A stretch of 64,000 bases of DNA from Curvularia sp. ZM96 (lineage: Eukaryota > Ascomycota > Dothideomycetes > Pleosporales > Pleosporaceae). The notes under the pieces were generated by a model. The model saw nothing but the letters and a program-made list of their open reading frames with translations. It did no database searches and was not told where the DNA came from. Below are positions 10,870 to 21,069 of the stretch, piece by piece. The DNA lies in contig JAJGBQ010000006.1 in the NCBI GenBank assembly GCA_022457065.1, forward strand, positions 1,426,001 to 1,490,000, given 5' to 3'. Each line of letters opens with the position of its first letter. Position 1 is the stretch's first letter. A program made the position numbers and the translations under genes.

Positions 10870-10876
10870 TTATATA
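10870..10876 (-). promoter_or_regulatory. Putative TATA box of the S8 protease
   Basis: TATATAA on the minus strand about 117 nt upstream of the start codon, preceded by GC-rich sequence. Position and sequence fit a core promoter; no further support. Confidence 0.35.
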
Positions 10877-12169
10877 GACGTACTTTGTAGGCTGAAGTTG
10901 ATATGGTATGGAAGGAGGCAAATTCACCTTCCGATTGGGATTAGTACCCACCGACGCGGCAATCCCGTGCAAGGCCGAGCGCCTACACCATGGCGCAAAA
11001 CATTGTCACTCGTCCAAGCGGCCCAAATCGGCGTTTTTAGACCTTCGATACCTACTCTGGGAGGTGCTACAGGCTGTTCCGGCACTACTCCCTTCCAAGA
11101 CGCCGCAGTACTGGTGGCAGGGCAAGCGGGGGGGTCTAGGAGAAGGAGGAAAGACTGCTAGTAGAAGGTCAGATGTCAGCTCTTGGCATGCTGCATAGTA
11201 TATTAATATTTCTTACTTCTTTAGGGATGTGAACAAACCCGCGTAGAGGCTTAACGTAGAAGGCCCGCGGGATGGTGTCATTGGATGTGGGATGAATCGA
11301 TCTACAGGCGTGAAAACCCCTGTCAGGATCCAGATAACGGAGCGAAGAGACGAGGAGTGGGCTAGTGTCACTAGGACTGTCAAATGAAGTTGTTTCATGC
11401 AGGATTGCCACCAGGGGTTCCCGAAGGAGCGAGCCGGGACTTTGCCTGCTAGTCTTGGGAACCCACAAGCCCTCCTCAGCTTGTATGGCAAACTGCCCAA
11501 GACCCAATGAAACCCATGAGTTGCGGGTATGTCCCTTTCCATGTTTGGCACAAAGGACGAGAAGGGGTGGGGAGGATCGGCGGGTGAGTTGGCAAAAGTA
11601 TGGACACTCGGATGCTGAGGTGGCTGTATCTAGGTACTGCACAGCAAAGACACACTCCACTACTTTGAGATCGCGTTTGGATTAGCAGCAGGGCCAACAC
11701 CAAGAGGGCGACAAAAAGCTTGACACACAAAGGATCCTGACGTGTGAGCGCATTGCAGGCCCAGAACGATATCCACTTCACCATATCCGCAGGGATGTCC
11801 ACCTTTAGCTGATTGCTCCAATCACGAGCCGTGGCTAAGTGATGAAAGGGTCGTCCGTGTCTTCAACCGCTCGGCAACGAATGCTGGTTTACCGATCTCG
11901 TCCTAGGCGGGCAAGCCGATGTTATTCCCGCTTCAGCCAACTAGAGTATACAAAGGCAGCTTTGTTTCACAAGCTGGAGAGGCTCGGCCAGTGGCCTCTG
12001 TTGGGAGGGTGAAGCACTAGGCATGAAGTGGAAGACGGCATCACCCTCCTTCACAATCCCTGGGTCAGTGTACCCGTGCGAGATGCAGTTGTTGTCGTGT
12101 GCAGCCATACATAACAGCACCGTCCGCTGACCACCCAAGACTCGCTAGCGTTAAGCTTAAAAGCACGTA
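10877..12169. other. Intergenic, no gene recognised
   Basis: Holds the protease promoter and then about 1.2 kb up to the transposon. The open frames on both strands (for example 11169-11802 minus) have no recognisable domain and overlap one another, so I do not call them. Confidence 0.4.
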
Positions 12170-13990
12170 AGCTCGGACACCGAGTAGTGGCCACACCCAG
12201 TAGTGGCCACCCCAATCAAAACAGCGTCACCAAACTTTGAAGCCAAATATCGCAGTAACAACGATTAAATTCGCCACTTGCTACACATAGAATTAAAAGC
12301 AGTACTACTAGAAGTAATCTGCCTAGTTGTAGTAGTTTTTCTTTGCTGCTGTCTAGTAGTTTTGACTGTTTCAGCAGCAGCAGCTTCTATCGCGAGCCTT
12401 ACTGCTTCGCGATCAGCAAAACGCTGATTAGGATCTTGTTGAACTCGTTTTCTTCGCTGGTGATGATGCTGGATAGTCTGAAGCTGCTATTCTAGCTGAT
12501 TATTGCGTAGTTATAGCTCTGCTACTTGAGTATTTTTGATATCAATAGCCTTACTAGCCTTGGCGAGTAACTGGCGGGTAGATCGCGACAGTAGCTCTGA
12601 CTGTAGAAGCTACTGCTGCGCGTGGTATATATCGCGAGACTGCTGTGGTGTACTTGGGCCGTCTATACTACTATTACTTAGCTGTTCTAGTGGTGGTGGA
12701 GTAATTGGGCGCGTCTAGATCTGCGAAGACTCCAGAACAAGCCTTGGGTTATATGGAGACAGCCCTAATGCCCGCCAGCCAGCCCGTATCACCCGATCAG
12801 ATAGCCCAGCCTCTCGCGCCTGACAGTAGATTGATATAAAAGCTTGCTTCTTGATTGGTGCAGCGTCGTCAAGCGCAGCGAGGGCCTGGATCTGATTGCG
12901 ATAGCTAGACTTGGTGACAGAGAACGGAGCTAGATCAAGTGGCTGGAGTATATGAGAGGAGTGAGCAGGCAGGTATAATAGATATATAGAGTGCTGATAG
13001 CAAGCCCACATGAATTCTGGAGTAATATGAGATCCATGGCCATCAAGTATTAGTAGTCGATTGCGTAGTTGAGCAGCGCGATCAGCAGCGCAATCAGTAG
13101 TTTCTGCGATAAATATCCGTGATAACCACTCAAATCCGATATCGTTAGACGTCCAGCCATTAGCTGACGTGGTGTAGTACCACTCAGGTATAGCCTGTGA
13201 TGGGAACCAGCTTGACTGAAGATTTTGGCCCTTAAAGACAATTACTGGTGATAACTTAGCCCCAGTAGCTGAGACGCACTCAATAATTGATACCCACTCG
13301 CGCGTTTCTGGCGATTAGACGTAAGCCTTGCGTTTAGTAGCTGAAGCAACTACTTAAGAGTTACTGCAGACGCCCAGCGCGATCCCAGTCTCATCCATAT
13401 TATAGATATCCGCGTAACAGACGTTAAGTCGCGATCGCGTCTGCTCAAAGAGCTCAAAGAAAGCTCCGATCGCGTCTGGCGTCGCTGCCTTAGCCCTAGC
13501 AGTTTCGATCGTCCGGCCGACGACTAAGTAGACGCGTGGATTACGGCGTAGAAAGCTAGAGATCCAATACTTGCTAAGTGGAGCAGTATCACCGTTCTGA
13601 TCGAGTATCCGGATCACCATTTGCCGAAGGAGCGTATGGCTAGGTGGGCGCGCGCAGCTATCTTCATATAGGATCCAGTTAACAAGTTTAATTTCTTGAT
13701 CTAGTGATAATCGCTGCTCGTGGCGGTGAGCTATTACGCGTTGAACTCGCCCAGCGAGACGGTGGCGGAGTGTTGATCGCGGGACGCTGTACGCGGCAGC
13801 AGCAGCTTTCTGTGATTTAAAAACACCAGCATGATAATCGCGGATAGCAGATTGAATAGAGACTTCACGATTGGCCATATTAGACACGTTTTGGTGGTGG
13901 TGGATAGCTTCAAAATTCAAAAAAAGTTATTGTTGGTGGAGTAGTTGGGGTGGCCACTACTGGGGGTGGCCACTACTCGGTGTCCGAGCT
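12170..13990 (-). mobile_element. Fot1/pogo-type Tc1/mariner DNA transposon, full length, inactivated
   Basis: An 1821-bp element bounded by 46-bp terminal inverted repeats (12170-12215 and 13945-13990) that differ at one base. They begin AGCTCGGACACCGAGTAGTG. It is flanked by TA on both sides (12168-12169 and 13991-13992), the target duplication of Tc1/mariner elements. Each repeat contains the 12-mer AGTAGTGGCCAC twice, 16 bp apart, which may be the transposase binding sites. The only gene inside is the minus-strand transposase, broken by stops. Size, TA duplication and transposase type all fit Fot1/pogo. Confidence 0.95.
12265..13920 (-). pseudogene. Fot1/pogo transposase with six in-frame stops
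   Basis: Read through its stops the frame gives 551 residues without any frameshift. The order is an N-terminal psq-type helix-turn-helix (SIQSAIRDYHAG, KAAAAAYSVPRSTLRHRL), a CENP-B-type helix-turn-helix (SLDQEIKLVNWI, LSKYWISSFLRRNP) and a DDE domain. The three acidic residues are visible in NMDETGIA, LILDGHGSH and ILQPLDLAPF, with 35 residues between the second and third. The tail is a basic Gln-rich helix. Stops lie at 13354-13356, 13315-13317, 12715-12717, 12610-12612, 12511-12513 and 12487-12489. At least five fall where the context suggests a former Gln codon (CAA or CAG), as expected for C-to-T change at CpA. The copy cannot make transposase. Confidence 0.92.
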
Positions 13991-13992
13991 TA

Positions 13993-16900
13993 AGTGCGGA
14001 AATCACCTCCTTCTTTGGGAACTAGCACGATGCAAGCCCATATAGCCAGCCCAACTCTTAGCGAACTGACAGATAAGACGGCAGCGAGTCGAGTAGCTGT
14101 GCTATTGGCGAGGCAAGGCACAATGCACGTCACACAGTAGTTGTGTTCTTGTAAAGGACGACGATTAGAGCGCTCTACAGATTCATCACACCACACTGTC
14201 CTCGCAGGTCGATGGGCCCAAGGAAATATATTGCAGGGATGCGGTCGAAAATGAGGGCGCGTTGCAATGTGGAAACTTGGATCCCGAGTAATCTGGTGGA
14301 GTCATGATGCCCGAGGGCTCGTCCGTTGCCCACAACATGGGCGGGTCGTTCGCGAGATGGTGTCTAGTCGCGATGTCGATCACTGCGCCGTCGGTGATTG
14401 CTTGTCATTGCCAAGCCCCTCCTGCCTCTTGTGTGAAATACTCCGACTATTGAAAAGACCCACGACGCGGGTTTGTTGCCGGTAGGGCTGTAGTAGGTGT
14501 ATAGAGGGCAAAGGGTCACGCTGTGCCGTTGGGGAGAATAGTAGAAGGGACCCCTTGGCCATGCCTACTACCGACATGTGGAAAATCATCGGCGCCGAGC
14601 TATGCCCCGCGTCTGTCTGGTGCTCTACTGTACTCTACAATTTGGGCCCGTGTACGGCACTTGGAGCTGTCACTCCACCAGCAACCGACGCCAACTCGAG
14701 ACGCTAAACGACCGTTTCGTGTCTTCCTCTTCCCCTCTTCTGACGTCCAGCATCTTGTCGCATTTTTTGAGTGCTGACTGCACCACGACTTGCCTAATCG
14801 AAATGCTGTAACATCTACTGACGGAGCATACAACCGCAATGGGTCACAGTTCAGGTTCATTGGCGTCATCTGCAAGTAACCTCGCTTATCCGGCGGGAGA
14901 CCGACTCGTCGATAAGCCACTCACGCGCACGCGAAACCTGTATGTCGAGCTGTTGTTCTCGTTAAGCGCCGTGCATGCTTGAGGCTGCAAAGAGAAGCAC
15001 ATGGATACTGTTACCCTGCGGTCTCATGACAGGATCGTGCGAATGGAGAGGATTCACACTGCCTGTCTGCGCTTCGCGACACATGATTCCTCGAGTTTTG
15101 CATTCCCACACACCGTCGCCCAACGGTTGGCGGAGGCCTTGTAGTCGCCCTGTAGTCGCCCTGTAGTCGCCATACTATGATGCTAGTCGCTGTAGCCATG
15201 GGTGGTTAGTGTCTAACGTGCGATCTCCCGTGATCGATTCGTATCTAAGACCCTGTGCCGATCTCCGCTCGCAGGGCGAAGGACCTTCCCTCACCGTCGA
15301 ACCTCCGCTCGTGCCAAGCATGTAATCGCACCCAGCGCTTAAATCGGCCCAACTTCACTACTGTGCTGCTGTATGATAGCCAGCTGCATAACCTGGGGTT
15401 GGCGTATATCCGCTTAGGCTCCTATACTCGACCTACTTTCCTAAATCAAAGGGTTATCTAACCACAGCAACAGAGGATGCAGGTACGACTACTGGTGCAG
15501 TAACTCGTCATGAGCAGTTGTCATGCAGCCCAAGCCATCATCCCAAGCATTCAATAGATACTTCTTTCAACGGCGTGTCTTTGGTCTAGGGACACCTTCC
15601 TAAACGGATCACACAAGAGATAGTGCAGCCCTAGGGGTTTCTTGAGCAAACGAGTAGTATCGAATTACGACAACCCCCACTCTTCCTTGGTATAGGTTTC
15701 AATAGAAACAACCCAGCTTTTGCACGTGCTTTGCGGGGTAGATGTCGAAGGTACTTTCGAAGCCCTCTCTTATCTACTACGAATCGTATGCTAGCAGCAC
15801 TCAGTATCAATACGAGGTATCAGGCGCAAGTAACCAAGCATAATCAGCCTTCCTTCCGGCGGCCCGTTCCATGCTCTCAGAATCATCCTAGGAGAATTCC
15901 TACAGCCAGTCGATGGATGCTGTTCACCTGTGGCTTTGATCCGGACAAGATTGGGATCTGCATGCAAACAGAACAATGCAACCACATACATTCCTTCTAA
16001 AAGGCAAACGACAGCCATCGATTCTTACCCAAGTGCTGACCCCGATTTTCATCCATAGAACAGCGCTAAAGGATTTTGGATTTTGAATGCAATGTAACCT
16101 CAGATCATACTAGGCTTAATATTCATCATCACCGTGCTTCATTGTTATTCCTCATTATTGCATCCGGCCCAAGCGCACGTATCTTGCGTTCCTTTGTCCT
16201 TGATGTAGTTCTGCAAGTATCTCTCAAAACCTATAGTCCTCCGTATCGCAGAACTAGGGGGCTGTTATCAGGTTCTTTAACCCCACGCCCCACTTCTTGC
16301 CAGTTACGGCTATGCTCCCCTGTTCCTTGCTACCGATCACCTTGCAACTTTCTTCATTCGTTCTCTTCTGTTTCAAGGTTCTAAATCCTTCAGCTCTGGG
16401 TATGCGCACTCCTGCATATGGTGTGCTTTTGCGCTCAAGCACTGCAGCGCCACCAATATTTGCACTTGAACGTTACCAACGGGCCGGCCCATGCCTCTGG
16501 AAGACAGCAAGTCAGCACGCCACTGTTCCTGTCACAACGCACCAAGGTAATCCTAGAAAATAAAAACGGAAGGCAGTGATAGTATATGCAGCATCTGTCT
16601 ACCTGCCGCTTTGGTACTGTGCGTGTTCGTATAGAATGTCGCCATCGATCGCCATGTCTTGGCATTGCATAGAAGCCTGGTGGTATATATTGAGTAACAA
16701 GAACCGACCAAATTGTACAAGTAGTTGGCAGTAGCGTCAATTGCGCCATGCTTGCTGATATATCGCTACCTCCCGGGTTGTTGGTCAATGACTTTCATCC
16801 CAAGCTGTGATCCACACCCTTCAGTGACCGAGGTAAGTTATCGGAACTACTGGGTATCCATCATGTGAAACGATCTTCTTAATTCTGAAGCTTTGCTTAC

Positions 16901-17280
16901 CAGCTGGCTCTGGACATGGCATGTTGATTCTAATAGAAGCGTTCCGACGTTTCGTTGCGGCTCCCAATAGGCCAACCCCTAAGTGCTGTATATGCGGAAG
17001 TAGAAAGTCCCTCCAAAACACCAGGACTTTGGATCAACTGAGAGCTACGATATACCAACACAGAGCACCAGAGAGACTCATTCACGTTGCAGGAGCACAG
17101 TAGTGATGTTGGTGTTGACGTTGATGTGGCTGATGGGAGGGACCCACCGGCCCCCTAGGCTAGGCCAGGGTCCAGCTTGCCAGTGCTGGCCTCGTACCTG
17201 CCTGTGCTCAACTTTTGTGAACTTACACACGTCGTCAGCATGCAGTTGCTCCCTTTGATTCTCACCATGAAGCCCTCACG
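13993..17280. other. Gene-poor 3.3-kb stretch
   Basis: No frame with recognisable domains on either strand. The only structure I see is a short 11-bp tandem repeat at 15140-15172. The last few hundred bases should hold the promoter of the transporter at 17281. Confidence 0.45.
15140..15172 (+). repeat. 11-bp tandem repeat, three units
   Basis: Three consecutive units of TGTAGTCGCCC; the last unit ends in A instead of C. Too short to assign any role. Confidence 0.7.
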
Positions 17281-19013
17281 ATGAATTCGTCGCGTGCATT
17301 CACCCGGACCACTCAGAACACGTTCCGCAAGCCGCTCGATTTCCTCAGCAATCTTTCGCGTGGCTCAGTCCAGCTTCCCAAGGACAGAAAGAGAAAGGAC
17401 AGCAACGCACACCGACGCCACAACAGCGTCAGCTCTATAGACGACACCGACCACTCCGACGTTGAACACTACGCACAAATGGAGACGTCGAGGCGGAGCC
17501 ATTCGGCGCACAATTCGCAGTCAGAGCTGCAGCCACCCGTGCCCCTCATAGACGTTGGGAGTCGCAGCACCAGCCCATATCCACGCAACCGGAGCGCCGC
17601 ACAGAGCGAAGACGAAGACGACGATTTCGAGCCCGCAAGCAGCATTCGGCCCTTGGTGAGCAATGATGTGGGCAGAGGCAGCCATACCTTTCGCGGCTTC
17701 TGGCAACAGGGCGGTCCAGGGGCCTTTTTCTTTAGCACATGGAAAGGCTGGCAGGTCTGGGTTGGACTACTCGTCTTCTGGGTCGGCGGATGCAGTTTCG
17801 GCCTTCTGCTCATGAATCGCTTCATTATGCTCACAGGCGTTTACAAGTAAGAACCAGCACATGATCGTTGCTTGGTGCGCATGCTAACTAGGGCAGATTT
17901 CCATTTCCCCTGACCCAATCCTACGCACAACTCATAATCACCCACTTGCTCCTCATCCTCGTCTCGAGCCTTCTGCGCTTCTCCAGTAATCCGCTGCGCT
18001 TCATTGGCTTCAGCGCTGCTGTGCCGCCATCGCAGCCAGCCGCCCCACAAGGAGGAGCATATAGAGGGGGTAGAAAACCCGGCATTTCCGCCTTTGCTCG
18101 CTGGCTTTCCAATGGCTCGGGAGGTATAGCAGGCGGCGGGCTCTTTGAGTTTGACATGCAAATCGCCAAGCAGGTGCTCCCACTCGCGGTTGTCTTTGTG
18201 GCTAGAGTCCTGCTCAGCAATTATTCCTTTGCGTATGGCGCCTATGTATTCCTACCGCCGCCTTGACTGCTAACACTCATTAGATATGCACCACTTCCAA
18301 CTTACCAGCTTGCTCGTATCGGAATCACCCCGCTTGCCATTATCTTTGCTAGCATCTTGCAAAAAGAGAATCTCACTGGTAGCACAGTCTCTGCCGCCCT
18401 TGTCGCAACGCTCAACCTCTTCTTCGCTTCTTACCGCTCCGACGTACGCGTGACTTGGGAGTCGGTCGTTGCCGGCGTTTTCTCCTCCGTCTTCGTAGCT
18501 CTGTATCCCATTCTCCTTCTCCGCACGTACCGTACTATGGTTGCAAATCTTGTACCTTCGGGCGATGTGCTTACAGGATACCCTACTGGCTCTGAAGAGT
18601 CTGGCAACCGCGAGGAAACCCGGGCATTTTACCGCACACTACACTACACTTCGATTCTCTCGATCATGCTCCTCACACCCATTGTCATCTTGTCTGGCGA
18701 GGTTCCACACATATGGCACAACATCCCTTTTCTTGATGTCCCTTTCTACTGGGCCATGATGTTGTTTGGTGGCATGGGCTCCTGGGCTGTTTTCTCAGGT
18801 ACGCTGCTGCTAGTCAAGACGACATCTCCGCTAACGGCTACTTTTGTGGCCGTCCCCCGGAGTGCTTTCCAGCTAGTGGCCATTTCCCTCTTCAAGGCGC
18901 CAGCACAAACCTGGCTTGGTGTAGTCCTTTGCTGGATCAGCAGTCTGTGGTTCCTTGTTGCGAGAAGAGATGAAGGACGAAACAAGGGTAGGCTGAGGTT
19001 AGAGGGACGCTAA
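17281..19013 (+). CDS. DMT-superfamily transporter (TPT / nucleotide-sugar transporter-like)
   Basis: Three exons: 17281-17846, 17897-18232 and 18284-19013; introns of 50 and 51 nt, phases 2 and 2. The product is 543 aa. Residues 1-150 are hydrophilic, Ser/Arg/Asp-rich and probably cytosolic. About ten hydrophobic helices follow, starting at WKGWQVWVGLLVFWVGG and ending with LGVVLCWISSLWFLVARR. Phrases typical of the triose-phosphate/nucleotide-sugar branch are FPFPLTQSYAQLIITH, LPTYQLARIGITPLAII and ATLNLFFASYRSDVRVTW. The substrate cannot be read; a Golgi or ER sugar-nucleotide carrier is the best guess. Three Gly-rich hydrophilic residue runs after the second helix form an extended loop. 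The long N-terminal tail is unusual for the family. Confidence 0.85.
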
Positions 19014-19262
19014 GTAAAATCTCTAGTAATCCTTGGAGGCATCTTTTCTTCATGTTACATGTATATAACAAGCTAACCTCTTTGTATGGAAACATCATGT
19101 TGTGTTTTCAATCCTTATGCTTGATACTTGATTACATTAACTATATGGTTTCTAATCATGTCATGCATTTCGTTTTTTCAGGTCTCACGAAGCTCCTAGA
19201 CATCATTTACGCAAGAATAATTTATTTTATCTTTACATCTCCTTACTTTCATCAATCGTCAT

Positions 19263-20269
19263 TCATCTACGGTGATTACATTCCACCTCATCCACCATCA
19301 GAACTCCCGTATACTTGGAATGATCAAACCCATTCCCCGCAGCCGTATTCCCTCTAATACAGTCCTGCGCCTCCTGCCCAAAGCAGCGAAACGTCGTGCC
19401 CGCACTCTGCTCATCACTACGTGGCGTAGTATCCACCTCATAAATCTCTGTGCGTGTGTGCTGAAAAAGCGCATTCTTCGACGGTAAATTCGGCAGACTA
19501 TCCGCTCCATGCGTAATTCGAATCAAGTCGCCCAGCTGCCCATCGCTCGCGCCAGCCAAACGATCGGTGAAATCCGCATATGCTTGGTTGCCTACGCGCA
19601 AAGCACCCATGGTATATGCTTTTTCAACTGGGACGCCGTTGGCTTTGAGCTCCGTGTAGGCAAGACTGGCCAGACTGCCGCCTAGGCTGTGGCCGACGAT
19701 AATGGTCTTGTAGCCTGGTAGTATCGGCTGTAGTTCTGACAGTGTTTTCGCGAGGACCGGCTGCATGCTGTGCCAGATGCCGAGGACGCTGGTGTGGACT
19801 TGACACCCCGCGCAGCTGGGGGAGGTAGTTAGGGGTGTGAGGGAGAAACTGGAGTCTAGGTTGGGGTCGTGAGTGGAAGCTAGGCTGGCGAAGGAGAGGA
19901 TGAGTTCTTTGGCGGTGTCTTGGGTGAAGAGGTAGATCGAGGCGGTGTGAGGGCTGGGGCTTTCGATTATCCGGATGAGAGAGGATTTGAAGGGGGGACT
20001 GGGACACAGTTTGTCGTGGTAGTAGAAAGCGCCTTGGGCGGCAGCGGCGAAGCGTGTGTAGCGTTGGAGGATGGGGTACAGGGTTGGGTCGACTGTTTTG
20101 TTGTAGTTAATAAGAGATGATACCGTATGTGGTATCAGGCTGTGCTTTTGGGAGACTGACTAAGTTCTCGGGATTTTGCCTGGCGAGTTGTGAGTTCAGA
20201 GGGTGGTATGGAGGCAGCTTGTGATAAAGGTGCTAGCAGAGCTGCAAGAGTGATCGTTATGAATTTCAT
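19263..20269 (-). CDS. Secreted class 3 lipase
   Basis: Two exons: 20269-20161 and 20092-19263; intron of 68 nt, phase 1. The product is 312 aa. A signal peptide (MKFITITLAALLAPLSQA) is followed by a short pro-region ending near TTRQAKSREL. The lipase_3 fold shows the early helix LQRYTRFAAAAQGAFYY, the nucleophile elbow VGHSLGGSLA, a probable catalytic Asp in HGADSLPNLP and a probable catalytic His in GFDHSKYTG. Several Cys pairs (CPSPPF, SCAGC, CFGQEAQDC) fit an extracellular disulphide-bonded enzyme hydrolysing triacylglycerols or related esters. The exon join restores an Ile codon and was chosen because no other reading links the signal peptide to the catalytic part. It converges on the transporter gene with about 250 bp between stops. 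Confidence 0.92.
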
Positions 20270-20888
20270 GCTGGATAGCTAAGAGATGGAGGAGATCAAG
20301 TTGAAAGGAGCAAGGAGTCCAGATAGTGAGGGCGATTCCATTGTAAAAGTATCTTCTTATGATAAACCCGGGCATTGAAGTTGTTCAACAGCGTTGTTTT
20401 ACATTTTGGATTGTTGAGAATGCTCAGTGAGCATGGACATATTGATTATCCAAGCACGAACATAAAGTTCTGAAACCCGCGTGTGAGTCGAATAAGCAAC
20501 AGTATTGACGCTCGACTGCAATGCCAAAAGGGATGGTCCGCTGTGATATACTAAAGGGGAAGTCAGTGCTTATTGTAAAAAAGAAGGTTGGATTAAAGCC
20601 ATGAATTGGCCAAGGTGAGTGAAACCAATGCTGTCCATGCCTTTGAGGATGGGTTAACACGAGTTGAAAATGGAACGAGGGCTGTGTAGTCTGGAGACCC
20701 TGAGCGGATCTCGTGATCGCGTGACATGCCGGACGCGTCCCCCGCGTGTAAAGAGGTGGGGCGCGGTGTCCCGGCAACACACGCCAAGCCTATCCAGGCT
20801 GCGAGGGGCTTGGTTTGGTTGTTGCAGACATACTGACAACCCCGCCAGAGTGCTTGGACACAGACAGCCTCTCCCACAACCAGCAGAG
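20270..20888. other. Divergent intergenic region (lipase / SNF2)
   Basis: Upstream region of the lipase. No gene recognised. It is followed directly by the short repeat copy at 20889-21013. Confidence 0.4.
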
Positions 20889-21013
20889 CCGGAAAATCAA
20901 CACAGCAAATAATAAGTCACTGTGACAATTACCGCTACTTTTGAAAGTCGGGTTGTCAGTGCGAAGAAAACCGTACACAATCGATAGCTGTGACAACTAC
21001 AGCTATTTTCCGG
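20889..21013. repeat. 125-bp MITE-like repeat copy in the SNF2 promoter
   Basis: Begins CCGGAAAAT and ends ATTTTCCGG, a 9-bp inverted repeat. Near both ends lie imperfect copies of CTGTGACAACTAC in opposite context. The left 57 bases, read on the minus strand, match 62705-62756 (TATTATTTGCTGTGTTGA and ATTTTCCG in common). The right part, from about 20962, matches 62130-62200 (GAAGAAAA.CGTA, GATAGCTGTG.CAACTACA). It ends 56 bp before the SNF2 start codon. No clear target duplication. Confidence 0.65.
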
Positions 21014-21069
21014 TTGCACCAGTTGTGAGAGAGACAGCCTACTCAACCCACTGCCGCCTAGGCTAGTCC

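Noticed and set aside
11169..11802. Overlapping minus-strand frames of 108-163 codons
   Set aside because: Three overlapping frames of similar length in one region indicate chance openness rather than a gene.
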